Source: Isoetes taiwanensis (Eukaryota; Streptophyta; Lycopodiopsida; Isoetales; Isoetaceae). From it: 64,000 bases of DNA. The position numbers were made by a program, and so were the translations under genes. Location of the stretch: assembly GCA_021234155.1 (NCBI GenBank), contig JAJEKV010000025.1, positions 12,047,793 to 12,111,792 on the forward strand. Direction: 5' to 3'. Under the pieces are notes generated by a model that was not told the DNA's origin, made no database searches, and was given only the letters and a program-made list of their open reading frames with translations. This document shows positions 12,047-23,333 of the stretch, one piece after another (the first letter of the stretch is position 1; every line of letters starts with the position of its first letter).

Positions 12047-13850
12047 TTGTCTAGGTACCTATGGACACTCGTGACATCCCTAACCCATAACTCGAGAACC
12101 GCATCATGCACCTGCACTGTGACTCAGACACAACCGCCGACATGCCCACTGGGAGGAGTATACAGCGCTCATCACAAGAAGAGAGACCTAGGACCTAGTA
12201 CAGTTAAGGGGAGAAGCCTCTTCCATGAAGAAGGAGGCTCGTGTAAAGGCTCAGTGGCAAGCTCACCAGCCAAAGAAAGACAAATGCATTGCACTCCAAA
12301 TTTTGCACTGTGACGCCGATCACAAGGATGGCACACCACTATGCCATGAGAGGTGGAGACAACAGCGATGGTTGAGGATCACACCCACTGCATCTCCTAC
12401 ACCGCAGAAGAGCAAATGCTTCCATCCCCAGGCTTAAGAAGCAACCGCTATAGTAAAGCAACAAGCCACAGCATTGAGACCCGCGCAAATAAATTGCTTG
12501 ATGCGATTCGCTTTGTTGCAGCTTTTGAAAGGGAGCAGATAGCCGCATCTTTGCCGCCTTCCTCGGGCACAGATAGACACTATGTCTACTAGAGATGACG
12601 TTATAATGAAGGACAAGGAGAGAATTGAGTGTGATGCACGATATCTCCCCGGCTCTCGACGTATTACTGCGTATGTCATTGAAGCCACTGTAAGTATTTT
12701 CGCATAGCAACTAACTAAAGTCGGGCTAAGTTACAAAGAAAGCTCTTCCGCACGTGATCAAAGAGACAATGGAGATCACCTTCACATCTAATGTGATGAT
12801 GTAATTGCCTTCTAGGATACGTGGTTGGAACAAATAAGCTCCCTTTGTTCACATAAAGAGGCAATAATGCAGCCACGCAGAAGCTAATCCAAATGTGGGA
12901 AAGGACTCCATGCCAATGCACAATGCAGGCCCTGCAAAATTGTGTATCCGGAGTTGAGCCAAGCAGAAACAATTCCAGCCAGTTATATCGAGTTTCTAGC
13001 TTTCTCGGCTGAGGCAACTGTGCACCTCCTACCTGCCACCCATGCTCAAGCACCCATGCGAAGTCAGTCAGGTGCACCACGACGCCTCTACTTCACCATA
13101 TCTTCCACGCCAACAGATCTTCCTGTTTCATGGACTCTGGACAACGCTTTCAACTCATGTGATACAAGTTTCATACGCCGCTCCAAAGAACGCGATCCAC
13201 GGAGCTTAGTGAACGCAGACGAGGTCATAATTTGGTGATCCGTGGCCCGCCGAAGAAGAGGAGAGAATCTCATCTACCACTCCAGATGCGTATCATCAAT
13301 CGTATGACATTGCTCGCTCAGACACATTGCTCGAGCCAGCCCATCATGGTGTTCGCCGACGTTTCTGTCACAACCGTATTGTCATATCTACAAGAGTGTA
13401 TATGCAAGTACGGATGCCATAATGCTGGCCAGTAAGGCAATTGAAGGGAACATCCTTGTATGTGGACCCCAGACCTCACCCACAAATGTAAGAGTCCCCA
13501 AGCAGGCATGAGCTCACCAAGGTTCGAGGCATCCGCCGCCAAGGAGGTGAGCTGCGTGGACTAGTTCGAGGCAAGATGTACATTTCACATCAATGTTGCT
13601 GCACTCCTCCGGCTATTCACTGGCAAATTTCACCTCTCTCGATGGGGACATGCTCCTCCACCACCGCTTCCAGCCTCTTATGCTCCCTGGGCCACATCAC
13701 ATCACCTCACCATATATGCCACCCCAACTCCTAATGCTTCTCACACTGCCTCTGAACCCCCACGCTTCACTGGCCCACATGACTCAGTCTCATCAGCTCC
13801 CAATCTTCCCCACACCAATCAGCGCATGCCTCCGCTACAACAAATAGGAA
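12047..13850 (+). pseudogene. LINE-A ORF1-like region
   Basis: Position only: it precedes the endonuclease in the same orientation. The frames are rich in Pro, Ser, His and Thr near the end (13593-13847), as often seen before ORF2 in plant LINEs. I see no RRM or CCHC knuckle, so the ORF1 label is inferred from context. Confidence 0.35.
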
Positions 13851-13854
13851 TATA

Positions 13855-14416
13855 CTGTGTGGTCTCCTCGAATTGTCGAGGTTTCCCATGGCGTATGTGA
13901 TAGTCTCAACTCGCTGCGGTGCATGATCTCATCTTCCTCATGGAGACATGGGAGCACGCAGACAATGTGCTACCCGATCTTTTAGGCTATCAACATTTCT
14001 CGCCTTCAATAGCGTACGTGCAAGAGGTGGGGACATGGAGGGGTTGGTTCGTTATTACCTGAGTCTTTGGCATGTTTCATTTTCCCAAGCATAAGATTGA
14101 CAAGACACAATCGTACTTGTGGTGCTGGCAAAATTGTAGTGGCAACCTCTCTTCTTGGCTGCTTGCTACTTTCCACATGCGTAAAGCAACTTTACCATGC
14201 CTCTATATGATGACATACAAAGAACATAGACAGCTAGTAGTGTGTAATTCTTTGGGGACTTTAAATGCACGGACCGAGGAGCAGCCCATGAGACTTGATC
14301 CTGGTCAGATAAAGTTACAAATGGGCGCCTCGCGAGCGTGCTTGCCACCACTGATCGATGATGTGCCAGTCAGGTCACGCCAGCTTTGGCAGGCGCTGTT
14401 TACCAGGTGTCTTTGA
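13855..14416 (+). pseudogene. LINE-A apurinic-type endonuclease (EEP) fragment
   Basis: Pieces in order are SSNCRGFPWRM (about 13866-13897), a metal-binding Glu region readable as FLMETWEH (about 13933-13957), a GYQHFSPSIAY stretch (about 13985-14010), DKTQSYLW (about 14099-14122), and a broken GDFNART motif at about 14257-14277. These match the exonuclease/endonuclease/phosphatase fold that nicks target DNA for LINE insertion. Frame shifts occur between every pair of motifs. Confidence 0.65.
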
Positions 14417-15399
14417 CGGTAATTTGTAATGGCTCCGGCACGCTGGCCTTCCTCTTGTAAGTGCACCTGCATAAAGAGAATCGTGGTGGAGGATCTAGTG
14501 TGGTGGACTATCCATTAGTCGCCGAAAGAAAAGATGTAACATTTGATCAACCACTGGTAGGCACAGCATAAAGAGAGATGAGGAGGATGCATCAGATCAC
14601 TCCACCTCTACCCCAGCTTGGTATTTGCTGTGTCGCTAGAACCCCTTCTGTACCGCCAGCCTCTGTATACCTCGCCATGACACTATGAGTGCGCTGATTA
14701 TGCACATCATACCATAGATGACCTTTCGTGAATTTTGCGTGCCCCCACGCCTAGAGCAGCAAACCAGTCACCGATTGAGCCCTTGGTACCGCGGCAAGTA
14801 AAGATGTTTTGGGATAGCATGCCCAGAGGTATCACGAGATCGCAACATTCCCCGTGAATCTGGTTTGATGCCGAAAAGTAAGGAATACAAATGTCGGGTT
14901 CGCCGATCACGTATCCCGCAATGTTTCCACATGCCACCACACAAGATCGCTTTCTTGAAGGCAAAGACTTCTCAAAGACATTGCACGCCATCAAAGGAAA
15001 TGCTTTCCATGTTGAAAAGTTTTCATCCTAGAATCTTTTACGTTAGTTTTCGGTGCCGCCCCAAATTTCTACTGAACATCACTAATGAGCAAGGGAACAA
15101 TACCGTGAAAGTAACTCTATGATCCTCATGGGACACACCACTATACCCCCACTGCATCGGTCCGGACATTAGAAATCACAGAGGATGTTACCTGTATCCC
15201 AAGTAGCCGCTTAAGGCCAATGGAAGCAACGACCTCGATGGTAGAGTGCAGCAGAGTTGCTCAAGTGGCAGGGAGCCTATGGTACCAAAATTTCCAAATT
15301 CACTATGTTCAAATAGAGCTGTGAAGGATTCTCAAAGAAGGGGACTACAAGCAAATAAGAAACCCATTTACAAGGCAGAGATCCACATAGTCCAACCAC

Positions 15400-16300
15400 T
15401 CATCAACAATCGGTCGGGTCAGGTTTGCCAAATCGCTTAGCCGGCATTATTGGAAAGCGGCAACAGCTGACCAGGTGGGCAGAAGCACAGTGTGGCTAGA
15501 AGCTCACACAAGCAGTGGTTCGTAATTCGGCATTCAACCATTGATCATATCTTCACATTGAGACTTTGGTTGAGTGATACAAGCGTAAAACCACTTCCGC
15601 TGACTCGTGATTAAGTTGCTTTGTTGACTTCTATAAGGCTTTGACAATCGCGCTCCTGAAAAGTTATGGGAAAGATTGCGGCAACTAGAGGTTCCCGTGG
15701 ATAGCGTAAAATGCAAAGATATTGTGCTGTACGAGCTGTACGTGCCGACGCGATGACGGACAACCACATTAACTAGCAAGATTAGTCCGCCAGTGGATGT
15801 CCTCTTCCCCAACATTGTTTGTCTGGCATATATCGGTAATCAGCTTGGAACACCGCTCATGGACAATGGGGGTAGCGGACTCCAAACTTTGCATCGTGTC
15901 ATCGACAACTCATCTATGCATCATGTTGACTCTTTAGCTCACACTCCCAGGATATGCAACCACTTAGATGCTCCGATAATATCTCCGCCAAAGCCACGCA
16001 CATGAACGGGCCAATCCGCCAAGACCAAGGTGGTCCTAATCTTCCTCGCCGCCATCCAAGGCCCCTTAATTCACTTATATCGAGGGCAACAAGTGAGGTG
16101 ACACCCACTCATGCGTATCTGGAGGAGTTTCCTTCTACACTATACTGACATCATAAGATTTATGTAGCAGCAGTAGTCGGAAAGCACTCTTTATGCAATG
16201 CGCAATAAACTACGAGCAGAACTATATGATTGGGGCATCAGCACATCCGTTGTGGCATTGGTAGAGCCCGTTTTGTAACGGAGTTGAAGTCCTCAGCTCC
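15400..16300 (+). pseudogene. LINE-A reverse transcriptase fragment
   Basis: The best landmark is a GCPLSPTLFGLYINQLE-like segment at about 15795-15845 (motif B region), followed at about 15920-15950 by a remnant of the YADDVALLAHTP catalytic motif in which bases coding the Tyr-Ala-Asp-Asp part are lost, then QRHLDAL-like and FSAKATHMN-like stretches to about 16020. The catalytic site is destroyed. RVT_1 family assignment is by motif order. Confidence 0.6.
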
Positions 16301-16439
16301 GGTTCCTTTGCTACTTGAGTTTACTCTAGAACAAAAAGTAAGGCCTTTAGCACCTGCACCTCTGAGTGAAATCCACGGTCCCATATCAAATTTTATAGTG
16401 GTGAGACAGGTTTCTCGCTTTACTGAAGGCCCTTGATAG

Positions 16440-16960
16440 ACACATCGCCTATTTTAAGGTGGTAAATATGGATGATAGATCGTTTACCGTGACTTGGCTT
16501 ATGCAAAGGGTAATGGGACCACAAATCTACTCAAAGAATTGCTGGAAGGATAAAAGAGGCAAAGGTTAACTAGATGGAATGTCCAGAGCACATGTGCATC
16601 CAGAAACAGAGGCAGATCGCGACAACCGAGATGTTGTATATTGATGCTTGTTTCTCCAAATAGTTTTGGGATTCCGTGGCTCGAGCAAGTCAAAACAAAG
16701 ACATTACAAGCAGCACATAAACTTCCCACATTAGAACGGTAGGCCCACAAATGGCTACCTACGCTCACATCCGCCCATGAAAAGCGCAAGTGCATATCAG
16801 CTTCTCCATTCGGCACAAAAGCCTACCATCTCCGGATTGAGACAAAGTCGATGGATTGGGGAGCCACGCCAGATAGGGTTTGGTCGTTGCCGCCAGACGG
16901 GAGCCGTTGAGGATGAGTGTCACACTTTCCGTAGCTGCCCAAAGATATGATCAGATTCCG
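16440..16960 (+). pseudogene. LINE-A C-terminal region with Cys/His motif
   Basis: LDGMSRAHVHPE (about 16570-16610) and a later ECHTFRSCPK (about 16919-16948), preceded by a Cys near 16889, resemble the zinc-binding tail found after the RT of plant LINEs (C..C...H...C). It is continuous with the RT region and ends about 300 bases before the TATTC tail. Confidence 0.6.
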
Positions 16961-17248
16961 TGACACGCCTATGCTCACTGATTAGACTCATGAGCCGCTA
17001 CATTACGATACCGCACCACTGCGCGCCCACTGATCATACATTCAGAAGTACCGACTTGAGGGCTCGTATATGCCCCGCCAACCATTTAATTGATGTCAGG
17101 CAGCCTGTATTGCTGCTAATGTTTTTCTCCTTCGGTAAAATCTCTTCGGGCGGGTTTTAACCGCAAGTAATGTGATCAGCCAAGCGTTTTTGTATTGGGT
17201 CCTATAGGCCATTGGTCTCCGTGGGATCTATAAAAAACAATTTATTCG

Positions 17249-17271
17249 CTTATTCTATTCTATTCTATTCT
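17249..17271 (+). repeat. TATTC tandem tail of LINE-A
   Basis: Four perfect TATTC units at 17251-17270 follow an A-rich stretch. A short simple-repeat tail downstream of the Cys/His region marks the LINE 3' end. No unambiguous target-site duplication was identified. Confidence 0.7.
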
Positions 17272-18230
17272 CATCAGACCTAGATACATTGTTAAGTAGA
17301 CCTGCATTAAGAAAATGACACCCTATATTCATAGGGGACATGGTTTGCCACAAACAAAAACACCTATACCTAAATAGGCAAAACAAACTATGCAAACATA
17401 ATTTTCCTCGGATATCCAAGAGCATGGCAGCGATTTAAAGCAATGTGATGTACAAAAGCAAATGCTATAAATGATTGTGCTATAGTACCTATGAAAATAC
17501 AGCTCAAGATGTTCCCCAGAGGAGGTCTTGACAAGTGACCAACCTGCAAAAAGGAAATGGAGGAGTCCTGGACATTCCTCAGCAATATCGTGTAGTCGAA
17601 AGATCTTTCGTGCACAAGTGAAACTAAGGAAGAACATTTTTCTTCACATGAAAGGTTGCGCAAAGGATTTAGGCATTGTGGTAGTTGAAAGATCCAAATG
17701 AATGCCAAATTGCTCAACAAGTGGGAAACCTATGAAGAACATTAATTCTTCACGCGAGAAGGTTGGATGGGTGAATTAGGCATTGCAGTAGTTGAAAGAT
17801 CCGGAGATGAATTTACGTAAAATGTGTATGAATCCTATGAGGAGGCCAAGATCATGGAAGGCTAGTCCATTGAACAAGCCATGAATGTGAGGATATTCAA
17901 GTTCGCCTTCCAGCCCATTCAAAATTGAGAGATATATTCTACCATAAAATGCTCCATTAATAATGATTCAACCTTGTAGTTTTAGAACCAAACAAATGTC
18001 TCAAGACCGGGTGTCTCATTTTCGGCGTCCCTTTGTCCCCCAATCTAGTACCAAAATCAATAAAGGTGGTTGGAAATCTTGGAGGCAATTCCAAATTTAG
18101 GAAAACAAAATAGCAGTAGTGCAACTAATTCCTTGAATCTTGGGAGAACCGAAGCACAGCAGGTATGTGTTGAGCCCCTATTAAAGAAAACTAAAACACC
18201 AACGTAAATCATCATTTTGCTTCTCTCGCC
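17272..18230. repeat. short tandem repeat of about 100-110 bp within unannotated DNA
   Basis: The words AGTTGAAAGATCC (17681-17693, and again near 17790) and an AGTCGAAAGATC relative (about 17594) recur with a period of about 100-110 bases, accompanied by GAAGAACAT and TTCTTCAC words. Minus-strand open frames across it (17329-17720) show no domain. No gene is called. Confidence 0.5.
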
Positions 18231-19260
18231 TTAAGGTTTGGAATGGAACCAATGGATTGTGTTTCTTTTTCCTATTTGCAACATTCAACTTGTGAGTTAT
18301 TAGCTTTATTTTGAATGCTTGCCTATGAATTATGAATTGGGTATGGAAATAGCATTCCATCATATGTTTGAGTCCGCTTATCGCTCTGCGGAAAACCTCA
18401 TCCATGTGGGCTTGTGGCTATTCCAAGTATATGTCAAGATATGCTCTAAACATGACTTTGAAGTGTGATTTAAGCCATTTCACTCGGGTCACGTAGGGCA
18501 ACCCTACGCGGCGCAAAGACCTTGTTTACACGAATCTACACCACCTAGAAATCTTTGAGATTACATACTAAGGTTTGAATGGAACCAATGGATTGTGTTT
18601 TTCCTATTTGCAACATTCAACTTGTAGGAGTTATTATTAGCATATATATTTGAATGCCTGCCTTATGAATTGCGAATTGGCATGGAAATAAAGATTCCAC
18701 CGATATGTTTGAGTCCAGCTTGGCTTCATGGAAAACCCTCATCCATGTGGGTTTGTGGTTATTCCAAGTATATGTCGTAAGATATGCCTCAAACATGACT
18801 TTGAAGTGATTTAAGCCATTTGCTCGGCCATGAGGGCAACCCTACGCGGCGCAAAGATTCTTGTTTCTACACGCAACTCCACAATTACCTAGAAATTCCT
18901 TTGAGATTACATACTAAGGTTTGAATGGAACCAATGGATTGTGTTTTTTCCTATTTGCAACATTCAACTTGTGAGTTATTAGCGATTTGAATGCCTTGCC
19001 TTATGAATTATGAATTGGGTATGGAAATAGCATTCCACCGATATGTTTGAGTCCAGCTTGGCTGCCCCTTTAAGTGGAAAACCCCTCATCCATGTGGTTT
19101 GTGGCTATTCCAAGTATATGTCAAGATATGCTCGAAAAACATGACTTTGAAGTGTGATTTAAGCTATTTCACTCGGTCACGAGGGCAACCCTACGCGGCG
19201 CTAAAGACCTTACTTTACACGAATCACACTACCTAGAAATTCCTTGAGATACATACTTCA
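18231..19260. repeat. three tandem copies of a 342-bp unit
   Basis: Units run about 18231-18569, 18570-18915 and 18916-19260, each starting with AAGGTTTGAATGGAACCAA and ending ACCTAGAAATTCC-TTGAGAT-ACATACT. Every unit carries the same CCTACGCGGCG core, the most GC-rich part. Copies differ mainly by 1-10 base indels. A partial fourth start (AAGGTTTTTC) follows at 19260. The three units are satellite-like; no coding function is evident. Confidence 0.9.
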
Positions 19261-19400
19261 AGGTTTTTCATGTCTTTTAAGTGTTTTCGAGTGTTTTATC
19301 CGTGGTTAAATTTCAGTGGGCGGTGGTATACCAGCCACCACAATATACACAAGATTACAATACAAATATAATTTTTCAATAATGCCTTTTAAATTCAAAA

Positions 19401-19486
19401 AAGTTTCACATTTCCAAAAAAGTCTAACAAAAGTTTCACATTTCCAAAAGTTCAAAAGTTTCACATTTCCAGTTTCACATTTCCCA
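19401..19486. repeat. subterminal TTTCACATTTCC array
   Basis: Four close copies of AGTTTCACATTTCC are spaced by 17-35 bases. Such arrays near an element end are typical transposase-binding regions in DNA transposons; that role is inferred. Confidence 0.6.
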
Positions 19487-20877
19487 GTTCAGCTACTATC
19501 GATCTCCAAGTTAGATCAAACATCCTCAAGAAATTTTGAATTGAAGCCATGACATTTTCAATAATCTATTCAGCTCGGTAGAAGGATTCGTTAATCGATA
19601 TTGACAAATCATCTAATTCTTGTTTGTTGTTGCCATGAAAGATCAATTAATTGCATTAGTCATTGTAGAATTTGCAATCATGCTACCACCTTCTAATCAA
19701 GACAACTTGAGGCACTTTTCCCAAACATCATCATGCCTATTTCCAAATGGCTTCAAAACCCGTTATGCTGATACTTCCCTAATTTGGAAATATCTCCAAC
19801 AAGAGCAACATCCATATTTGTAGAAACTCACAAATGTGCATAGAAGGGAATGATATAGCAACCTCGCTTAAATAAATGGTTACTAAAGAAATTTAACAAA
19901 TGAAATTAAGGAATACGTAAATATATTCCATCTAAGCTTTAATTTGATCACCCGCAACTTTCTCAGCCTAGTAGCATCCTTGACTTTACTAGAACTTGCT
20001 CCACCATTAAATGCTCATATAATTGAACTTTTTTCTTTGTTTCTTGCTGTAGGCACATCGCTATAAACTTTAAAGTTCCATCCTCATTATATGGAGATGG
20101 GCTAAATGCTCATTGCAAGATCAACCTCGCATTTCCTTGTCCTATCATACCCGCAGTGAAATAATCGCTAGCACAAGAAAACAAACCATAAAACAAATAA
20201 ATATAAAAGTACTTACTTGCTATAAGATCACCTTCCGCGGCCGCTGATCAACATGCCAACTTCTAGTGAACTCCGGCCCATCGAAAAGCCTAGAAACTAA
20301 AGTGCTAACACGACTACTCTATTATGATTTCGATATCACCACAAGACTCCCATTGATTTATGCGTACCAAGTTTGTAATTTATTAACACCCATAGGCACC
20401 TTTTGACTACACCCCGCAAAAAACAAGAAACATATTAGCAAAATAAAATATTTAAAGAAACAATAGTAATTAACTTACATTGTATCAGGATTAGGAATTG
20501 TCTTAAGAAGAAGTGTCGTGGGTACTTTATCTCTCTTTTTCAGTGCAAGGTTTGACATACCGGCTTTGTATGTTCCTAACAAAATCTCAGAGTCTAAATA
20601 GGAGGCCGGAAGTGAGAATCATCAAACCTAATGATACTGGTTACCCAAGCTTGATATGCGCTCGTGATCAAATAATCTCCAAATTCATCATTCGCACTCA
20701 TGTCACAAGCCGAGGACCCCATGCAACTCTCGCATGACCTCTCGATTCCAAACCTAATACTTGACCATATAATAAAGCACGCCTTTTTGACAACCTATAA
20801 ATAAACAAAATTACATTAGTGTAAAACACATAACCCCAAATGCCTAATAACAATGTAATAACCCTAAAAATTAAGCT

Positions 20878-20937
20878 AAACTAGAAAAACTAGCTAAAAC
20901 TAGCTAAAAACTAGCTAAAAAACTAGCCTACAACTAG
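20878..20937. repeat. ACTAGCTAAA short repeats
   Basis: The word ACTAGCTAAA or its variants occurs at least four times in about 60 bases. It is a low-complexity minisatellite inside the presumed transposon remnant. Confidence 0.7.
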
Positions 20938-22440
20938 GAAATAACAAATAAACGGAAGAAAGTTACCTCGTGTTAAAGGTAATTTTGCGGTCACATCTCT
21001 AACACCGCTATGGGCCAACATTAAAAGCCGACAGCCGCCTTTCTTCTTCTCACCCACACACCAAGACGCCGTGGAACGCCTCCGCAAAGACCAATGAACG
21101 CTTTGCAAGCCCTACCAAAGATTGCATGCTTTAAAATATTGAACCTCTCCCCTATCAACTCCCATCTGCTCACAATCATGTCTTGTCTCTTTTCCTTATA
21201 ATTCACCAATAGTCTTAAACTGTGTTATTGAGGTCGCAAGGAATAACATTTAAAGAGGTTAGAACTAATAATTAAAACAATATTAACAACACAGCCACTA
21301 ACCCGCTTATAAAACATTTTGCCATTGTTTTTCTTCCTTTCACCGATCATGAACATGACCATATCATTCATCTCCCCGTGAAGGGAACATCTTCAACTGA
21401 AACGTATGTCAAACTTTCTCAATACCTCCAAGCATCAAATTTTTTCTGCTCAATTAGTGGCCCTTAGAAGACCGATTCTCCCTTCCATGATACACATCAT
21501 GCATTACTTTTCATCAAGAGGCAAGAACCTCGGATCTCCTCAACCTCTTTCTCTCAGATCTTTTCACTGATCCCCCTCAAATCAACATTATACCACTCTT
21601 TCTTTTCTCAACTCTCGCCATAACTTGTCTATTTCACAAGATTCCCATTTTCCTAAACTGATCAACATCCCTATCTCTTCTTCTCAAAGACCAAGAGCAG
21701 CAAATACAATCAGATAGAAAAAAGGACTACATTCCACATCCATAATATGAAGTAATACTAATAAACACACAACAATTAGATAAGATAATCGTGATGCGAA
21801 TAAGCCGCAACACACCAACCATTGCAACCTACAAACAAGAACCAAGTTAGAATGCATCTTACCTTAATAAACAAAAAATGTTGTCAAAAACAAAAAAAAC
21901 AAAGTTCCAAACCTTAAAACTTCCACCTAAAACTTAACTTGATCTTCTCTCGAAAAAACGTGTTCATTTGCACACACAAGAACTCCGCCGCAATCAAGTA
22001 AATAACTCAAGAAACATCTCTCTCACTACCAATACAAATAATAGAGTAAATCCAACGACGCACTACACTAACCGGGTGATTTACCGCCAAAAACAACCGC
22101 GACAGAGCATATCTACACAAAACCCCGCAAAACCCAAAATCACATAAGTAATCAAGAAAACAAAAAAAACACGTAAAAAATGAAAAGAAAAGTTGTTCAA
22201 CCGGTTAGATCCCCGGCGCTACCATGATCGCATTCGACGCCGGCCGACTGACGCACTTCACGGGCGAAAAGTCTCTGGAGTCTAATCACGGGAATACACG
22301 CCAAGAAAAGGAAAAGGAATAAAACAATTAAAAATTATTTATACCCCCGCCGACGCAAGGTGGGAAATTTCCGTGCGGATGTAGGCCACGTAGGGGGAAC
22401 TTCCACCGGCGGTTTCCTGCGGAAACCGGCAGTGGGCGAA

Positions 22441-23022
22441 GTCTCCTTACTAAAAATAGAGAAGTTTCTCCAAATGACTTCTCTTCCATTATGTCCGAAA
22501 AGCTTGGTTAACGCCTAAGATATTCTAACGTAATATGCCTTCGTAATATACCTTAGATATTCATTGGTTTTTGTGGAACAAACAACCTTTTCGCTTCTCA
22601 TCTTGTGAATATAATTCGATGATGATGATAAGTCCGCTGCGTTGATTTTGATGGAGATGAAGATTGTATAAACGGTGTATGGGCCAAAATGTTCCGCTTG
22701 GATCCGCTTTGTCATTGGGATGTGGAATTACTTTAATCGCAGAAGATATAACAAACAACTTCCTATTTGGACAAATATTCAATATGATTCATTCAGTGCC
22801 CCCGCAAGCTTTCTCCAAGTAAACATTTTCATTGTTGAGTTTGGATCGCATCTCTTTTAATAGTTCTCTAGTGGCAAATCTGCTTGCAAGTATGGAAATT
22901 TATGCCTAAACTACTATAAACATTATGTCAAACTCACAACTTTATGACCTGCAATATCCGCATGGCAACTGCTTCAACAAAAGGAACGCTGCATCATTAA
23001 TTCTCACCTCGACTAGCTACGC
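22441..23022. other. no gene recognised
   Basis: Overlapping short frames on both strands (22515-22860) without motifs. Confidence 0.3.
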
Positions 23023-23333
23023 AAAGCATGTTAGGGTGTACCACTCTTTTGGAACCCTAAAAGTACAATACTAGTACCTCCTAACCGGTACTTTCTCATT
23101 TTTATTTTCATTAAAAACTAGTACAAAAGTCTAAAATAAAAGTCAAATGGACGCATTAATATTCAAAGTTAAGATAAAGATAATGCTAACGGAGACCAAA
23201 AATATATATAAAAGTTCTAGGAACACTTTTATTGAGATATTACACAGTACCCAGACTCCAAATTCCGGGTACCTTTTTAGGTACTTTTCTCGGGTCACTA
23301 AATAATACTTTTAAGGACACCCTAACATGCTTT
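23023..23333. mobile_element. MITE with 17-bp perfect terminal inverted repeats
   Basis: AAAGCATGTTAGGGTGT at 23023-23039 is matched by its exact reverse complement at 23317-23333, enclosing 277 AT-rich, non-coding bases. The subterminal parts are also complementary in an imperfect way (CTAAAAGTAC on the left, GTACTTTT and ATACTTTT on the right). Size and structure fit a non-autonomous DNA transposon. If the true TIR begins at AGGGTGT, the outer 10 bases would be an inverted rather than direct flank, so no target-site duplication can be assigned. The superfamily is therefore open. Confidence 0.75.

Larger units (their letters stand above)
12047..17272 (+). mobile_element. LINE (non-LTR) retrotransposon remnant, LINE-A
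   Basis: On the plus strand the region shows the order of an APE-type LINE: an ORF1-like stretch (to about 13850), endonuclease (13855-14320), reverse transcriptase (core at about 15780-16150), a connecting region, and a C-terminal Cys/His motif (16889-16948). It ends with a short tandem tail of four TATTC units at 17251-17270, typical of LINE 3' ends that carry a microsatellite instead of poly(A). GC content is visibly higher than in the flanks. Many indels and stops make the copy inactive. The 5' boundary is uncertain and may lie a few hundred bases either way. Confidence 0.75.
19310..22440 (-). mobile_element. probable DNA-transposon remnant (Harbinger- or CACTA-like)
   Basis: The left part holds a subterminal array of AAGTTTCACATTTCC words (19401-19486). 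The right end holds a hairpin of CGGTTTCC-TGC-GGAAACCG followed by CAGTGGG near 22434, and CAGTGGGCGG also occurs at 19314. Minus-strand frames at 21021-21209 read KRQDMIVSRWELIGERFNIL, which resembles the Myb/trihelix-like SRW region encoded by PIF/Harbinger-type elements. The ends are not clean inverted repeats and I could not identify a transposase core, so both family and limits are tentative. Confidence 0.3.

Noticed and set aside
18231-19260. CRISPR-like or satellite array with spacers
   Set aside because: Units are contiguous 342-bp tandem copies, not short direct repeats with unique spacers; the host is eukaryotic.
19314-22434. CAGTGGGCGG at both ends as a terminal inverted repeat
   Set aside because: The two occurrences are in the same orientation, so they are direct, not inverted; they cannot define a transposon on their own.
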